A stretch of DNA of 64,000 nt, from the NCBI RefSeq assembly GCF_003721515.1, contig NZ_RJJD01000008.1:62001-126000 (forward strand). The letters are read 5' to 3'. A model generated the notes under the pieces. The model had not been told where the DNA came from. It did not search any database and worked only from the letters and a program-made list of their open reading frames with translations. This DNA is from Rufibacter latericius (GTDB taxonomy: Bacteria; Bacteroidota; Bacteroidia; Cytophagales; Hymenobacteraceae). Shown one piece after another: positions 62,452-64,000 of this stretch (its first letter is position 1; every line of letters begins with the position of its first letter). The position numbers and the translations under genes are program-made.

Positions 62452-63902
62452 TTGGCTGCGGTTTTCGTGATTTTCCAAATAACCCCTGTCTTCTGTTTCG
62501 GCGCGGGTCCCTTCTCGGTCATGGGCATGATCCCGAAATCTACCACATACAACTCGGTACCGGCGGGGTTGAACTTTACGGAGATGGGTCTTTCCAGGCC
62601 GCCGTTTTTCATGATGGAGGCAGGTCCGTTGGTCTTGCTTTTGTTCACAGCGAAATCTTCCACCACGCCGTTACTAGTATTCACCCGCACTACCTTGAAA
62701 CCAATGGGTCCGTAGGCATGGCCTACTTCGGGGGTCATATCGCCAAACTGGGCAATAAACGCCTCACCCACGTGCCCGAAACCGGCGTTGCGGGAAAAGT
62801 CCAGTCCGTTGGAGGAGGAATGCACGCCAAGAATAGCGGCGGGTTTAGGAGGTGTACCCGGGTGTTTGGCCAACAGGAATTTGGGGTCATCATGCGGCGT
62901 TTTGTAGTCATCTGAGGCCATGGGCTGACCGTTGGCGAAATCGGGCCAGCCGAACCATTGCCCGGGTTGCACGGCCCACAGAACATCGCCGGCACCGTAT
63001 CCCGGCCGACTTCCGCGGGTATCATAGCCGTTATCGGTGACGTAGAGCTGCCCGTTTTGCGAGAAAGCCAATCCGTAGGGGTTGCGCAATCCCCACGCCA
63101 CCAGTTCTAAAGGCCCACCCTGCAAGGGTACCCTAAAAATAGCCCCTGAACAAGGAATGGCACCTTTGATGGTCTGGTTAGGCGTGCTGGGTGTCCCGAA
63201 AGGCAGGTAGGCGCCGGTCGTGACTTCGTCTTTGTCGTCCTCAGTCAGGGGATTGTAGGTGGTGAAGTTCTGCCCCGTCAGGACGATGTCTTCGCAGGGA
63301 ATATCGTGGAAAGAAGGATTGCGTTTAAGCCAGCCGTAATGGTAGTTATCTGTGCCTACTACGCCCGAGTTGGTGGCCGTTCCCTGCCCGAAGTACAGGT
63401 AACCGTCTTGCCCTACCACGGGAGCATCGGTGTGGTGGTCGCCCATACTGGGGAGATTTTCCACTAGGCGGGTGATCTGGCCTGCTTTTGAGATCTTCAG
63501 GATACGGCCGCCTTCCAGTTCTCCACCTTCAGACACATAAAAGAATCCGTTGTGGTAAGCGGCGCCCGTCCAGGGTCCGTTTTTGTCTCCGGCGGCAATT
63601 TGGGTAGTGGAGCCGTCTGGGTTCAGGCGCAGAAGTTTGGGAGGCAACCAGATTTCGCCGTAGGCATAACCGGCTTCGGTCACGTAAGGCGTACCCTGCT
63701 CGTCAAAAGTGATGCCCGTGGGATAGGTTAGATTGCTGGTGACGGGTTCAATGGTGTACCCGGCGGGCAAGGCTACATCTTGGGGCTGCAGGCTGCGGGT
63801 TAAAGGCTCAAAGCTTTTGGGTCCGCCATAGTGGCCTTTTAGCTTGTAACACCCGGAAAACAACAGCAAGGCAAAAGGAAGGACGCGGAAAAGTATCTTC
63901 AT
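62448..63902 (-). CDS. Glucose/sorbosone dehydrogenase-like beta-propeller lipoprotein
   Basis: 484 residues from the ATG at 63902. The lipoprotein signal ends LFSGC (Cys18), giving a periplasm- or outer-membrane-anchored product; an ATG two codons upstream is possible. The body is a six-bladed propeller with repeated YPTGITFDEQG, GYLYFGQGT, WGLRNPYGLAF and ERPISVKFNPAG blades, as in soluble PQQ sugar dehydrogenases. A PQQ role is plausible but the ligand residues cannot be confirmed by eye. Coupled to the cytochrome gene. Confidence 0.82.
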   Translation of the reverse strand: MKILFRVLPFALLLFSGCYKLKGHYGGPKSFEPLTRSLQPQDVALPAGYTIEPVTSNLTYPTGITFDEQGTPYVTEAGYAYGEIWLPPKLLRLNPDGSTTQIAAGDKNGPWTGAAYHNGFFYVSEGGELEGGRILKISKAGQITRLVENLPSMGDHHTDAPVVGQDGYLYFGQGTATNSGVVGTDNYHYGWLKRNPSFHDIPCEDIVLTGQNFTTYNPLTEDDKDEVTTGAYLPFGTPSTPNQTIKGAIPCSGAIFRVPLQGGPLELVAWGLRNPYGLAFSQNGQLYVTDNGYDTRGSRPGYGAGDVLWAVQPGQWFGWPDFANGQPMASDDYKTPHDDPKFLLAKHPGTPPKPAAILGVHSSSNGLDFSRNAGFGHVGEAFIAQFGDMTPEVGHAYGPIGFKVVRVNTSNGVVEDFAVNKSKTNGPASIMKNGGLERPISVKFNPAGTELYVVDFGIMPMTEKGPAPKQKTGVIWKITKTAAK

Positions 63903-64000
63903 AGGCATTTTACAGGAAAGACTCTTTCCTAAATACCACTTGCAAAGAAAAGGGTTGCCTTTGCACCTTCCCAAGAAACTTTTACTTTAGTAAAGAATTT

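Noticed and set aside
1-64000. CRISPR array, prophage, IS element or defence island
   Set aside because: No regularly spaced direct repeats, transposase, integrase, tRNA-flanked insertion or nuclease/helicase cluster was found.

Overview
The window looks like ordinary chromosome from a member of the Bacteroidota, order Cytophagales, most likely family Hymenobacteraceae (Rufibacter, Pontibacter or Nibribacter type). This placement is inferred from: a porV-porU pair of the type IX secretion system (T9SS), an outer-membrane-beta-barrel TonB-dependent receptor, many short lipoproteins, the near absence of Shine-Dalgarno sequences, promoters of the Bacteroidota form (TTG, about 20 nt, TAnnTTTG), and a reduced iscS-iscU-iscA cluster. 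No rRNA, tRNA, IS element, prophage or CRISPR array was seen.

Layout. 1-6.5 kb: an M3 oligoendopeptidase (cut by the window edge) behind a PaaE-like reductase, an M23-fold protein, a GT-C-like membrane protein, MscS, and a LolC/E-type permease. 6.6-9.3 kb: tight operon namZ-fmt-folA. 9.5-15.6 kb: porV-porU, with porU unusually AT-rich in its middle. 15.8-18.7 kb: padR plus a large PspC/DUF2807 membrane protein. 18.9-22.6 kb: exported proteins of unknown role and the CCA-adding enzyme. 23.1-26.1 kb: methylmalonyl-CoA epimerase divergent from iscS-iscU-(unknown gene)-iscA. 26.5-35.5 kb: small exported proteins, a decayed gene, SbcC without SbcD, an exported thermonuclease, Amt. 35.7-45.8 kb: TonB-dependent receptor, lipoamide dehydrogenase, GH36 alpha-galactosidase, SDR, APH-type kinase, MFS transporter. 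46-52.8 kb: histidine phosphatase, NudK-like hydrolase, TPR lipoprotein, FabG, a VWA-type membrane protein, rRNA pseudouridine synthase. 53.2-55.2 kb: DnaK behind a sigma-54-like promoter. 55.3-64 kb: exonuclease, metalloprotease lipoprotein, AraC regulator, second histidine phosphatase, outer-membrane barrel, and a translationally coupled sugar-dehydrogenase/cytochrome c lipoprotein pair.

The most unusual signal is not a gene. About two dozen copies of a degenerate 35-45 nt palindrome (arms GTTT(T)A...C and G...TAAAC, centre TTTTC-nn-GAAAA) are scattered through the intergenic gaps, roughly one per 2.6 kb. About half lie within 30 nt downstream of a stop codon, often within 1-5 nt. Two flank a composite inverted-repeat structure at 22.7-23.1 kb. 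I do not recognise this as a named repeat family. It behaves like a genome-wide 3'-end hairpin or REP-like element. It also confuses gene calling: apparent ORFs extend through copies at the 5' ends of the pseudouridine synthase and possibly sbcC.

Many gene pairs end convergently at long, perfect, bidirectional terminator palindromes (9399-9450, 51691-51729, 56433-56493). Where an open frame starts upstream of the plausible signal peptide or family start, I have moved the start inward and said so.
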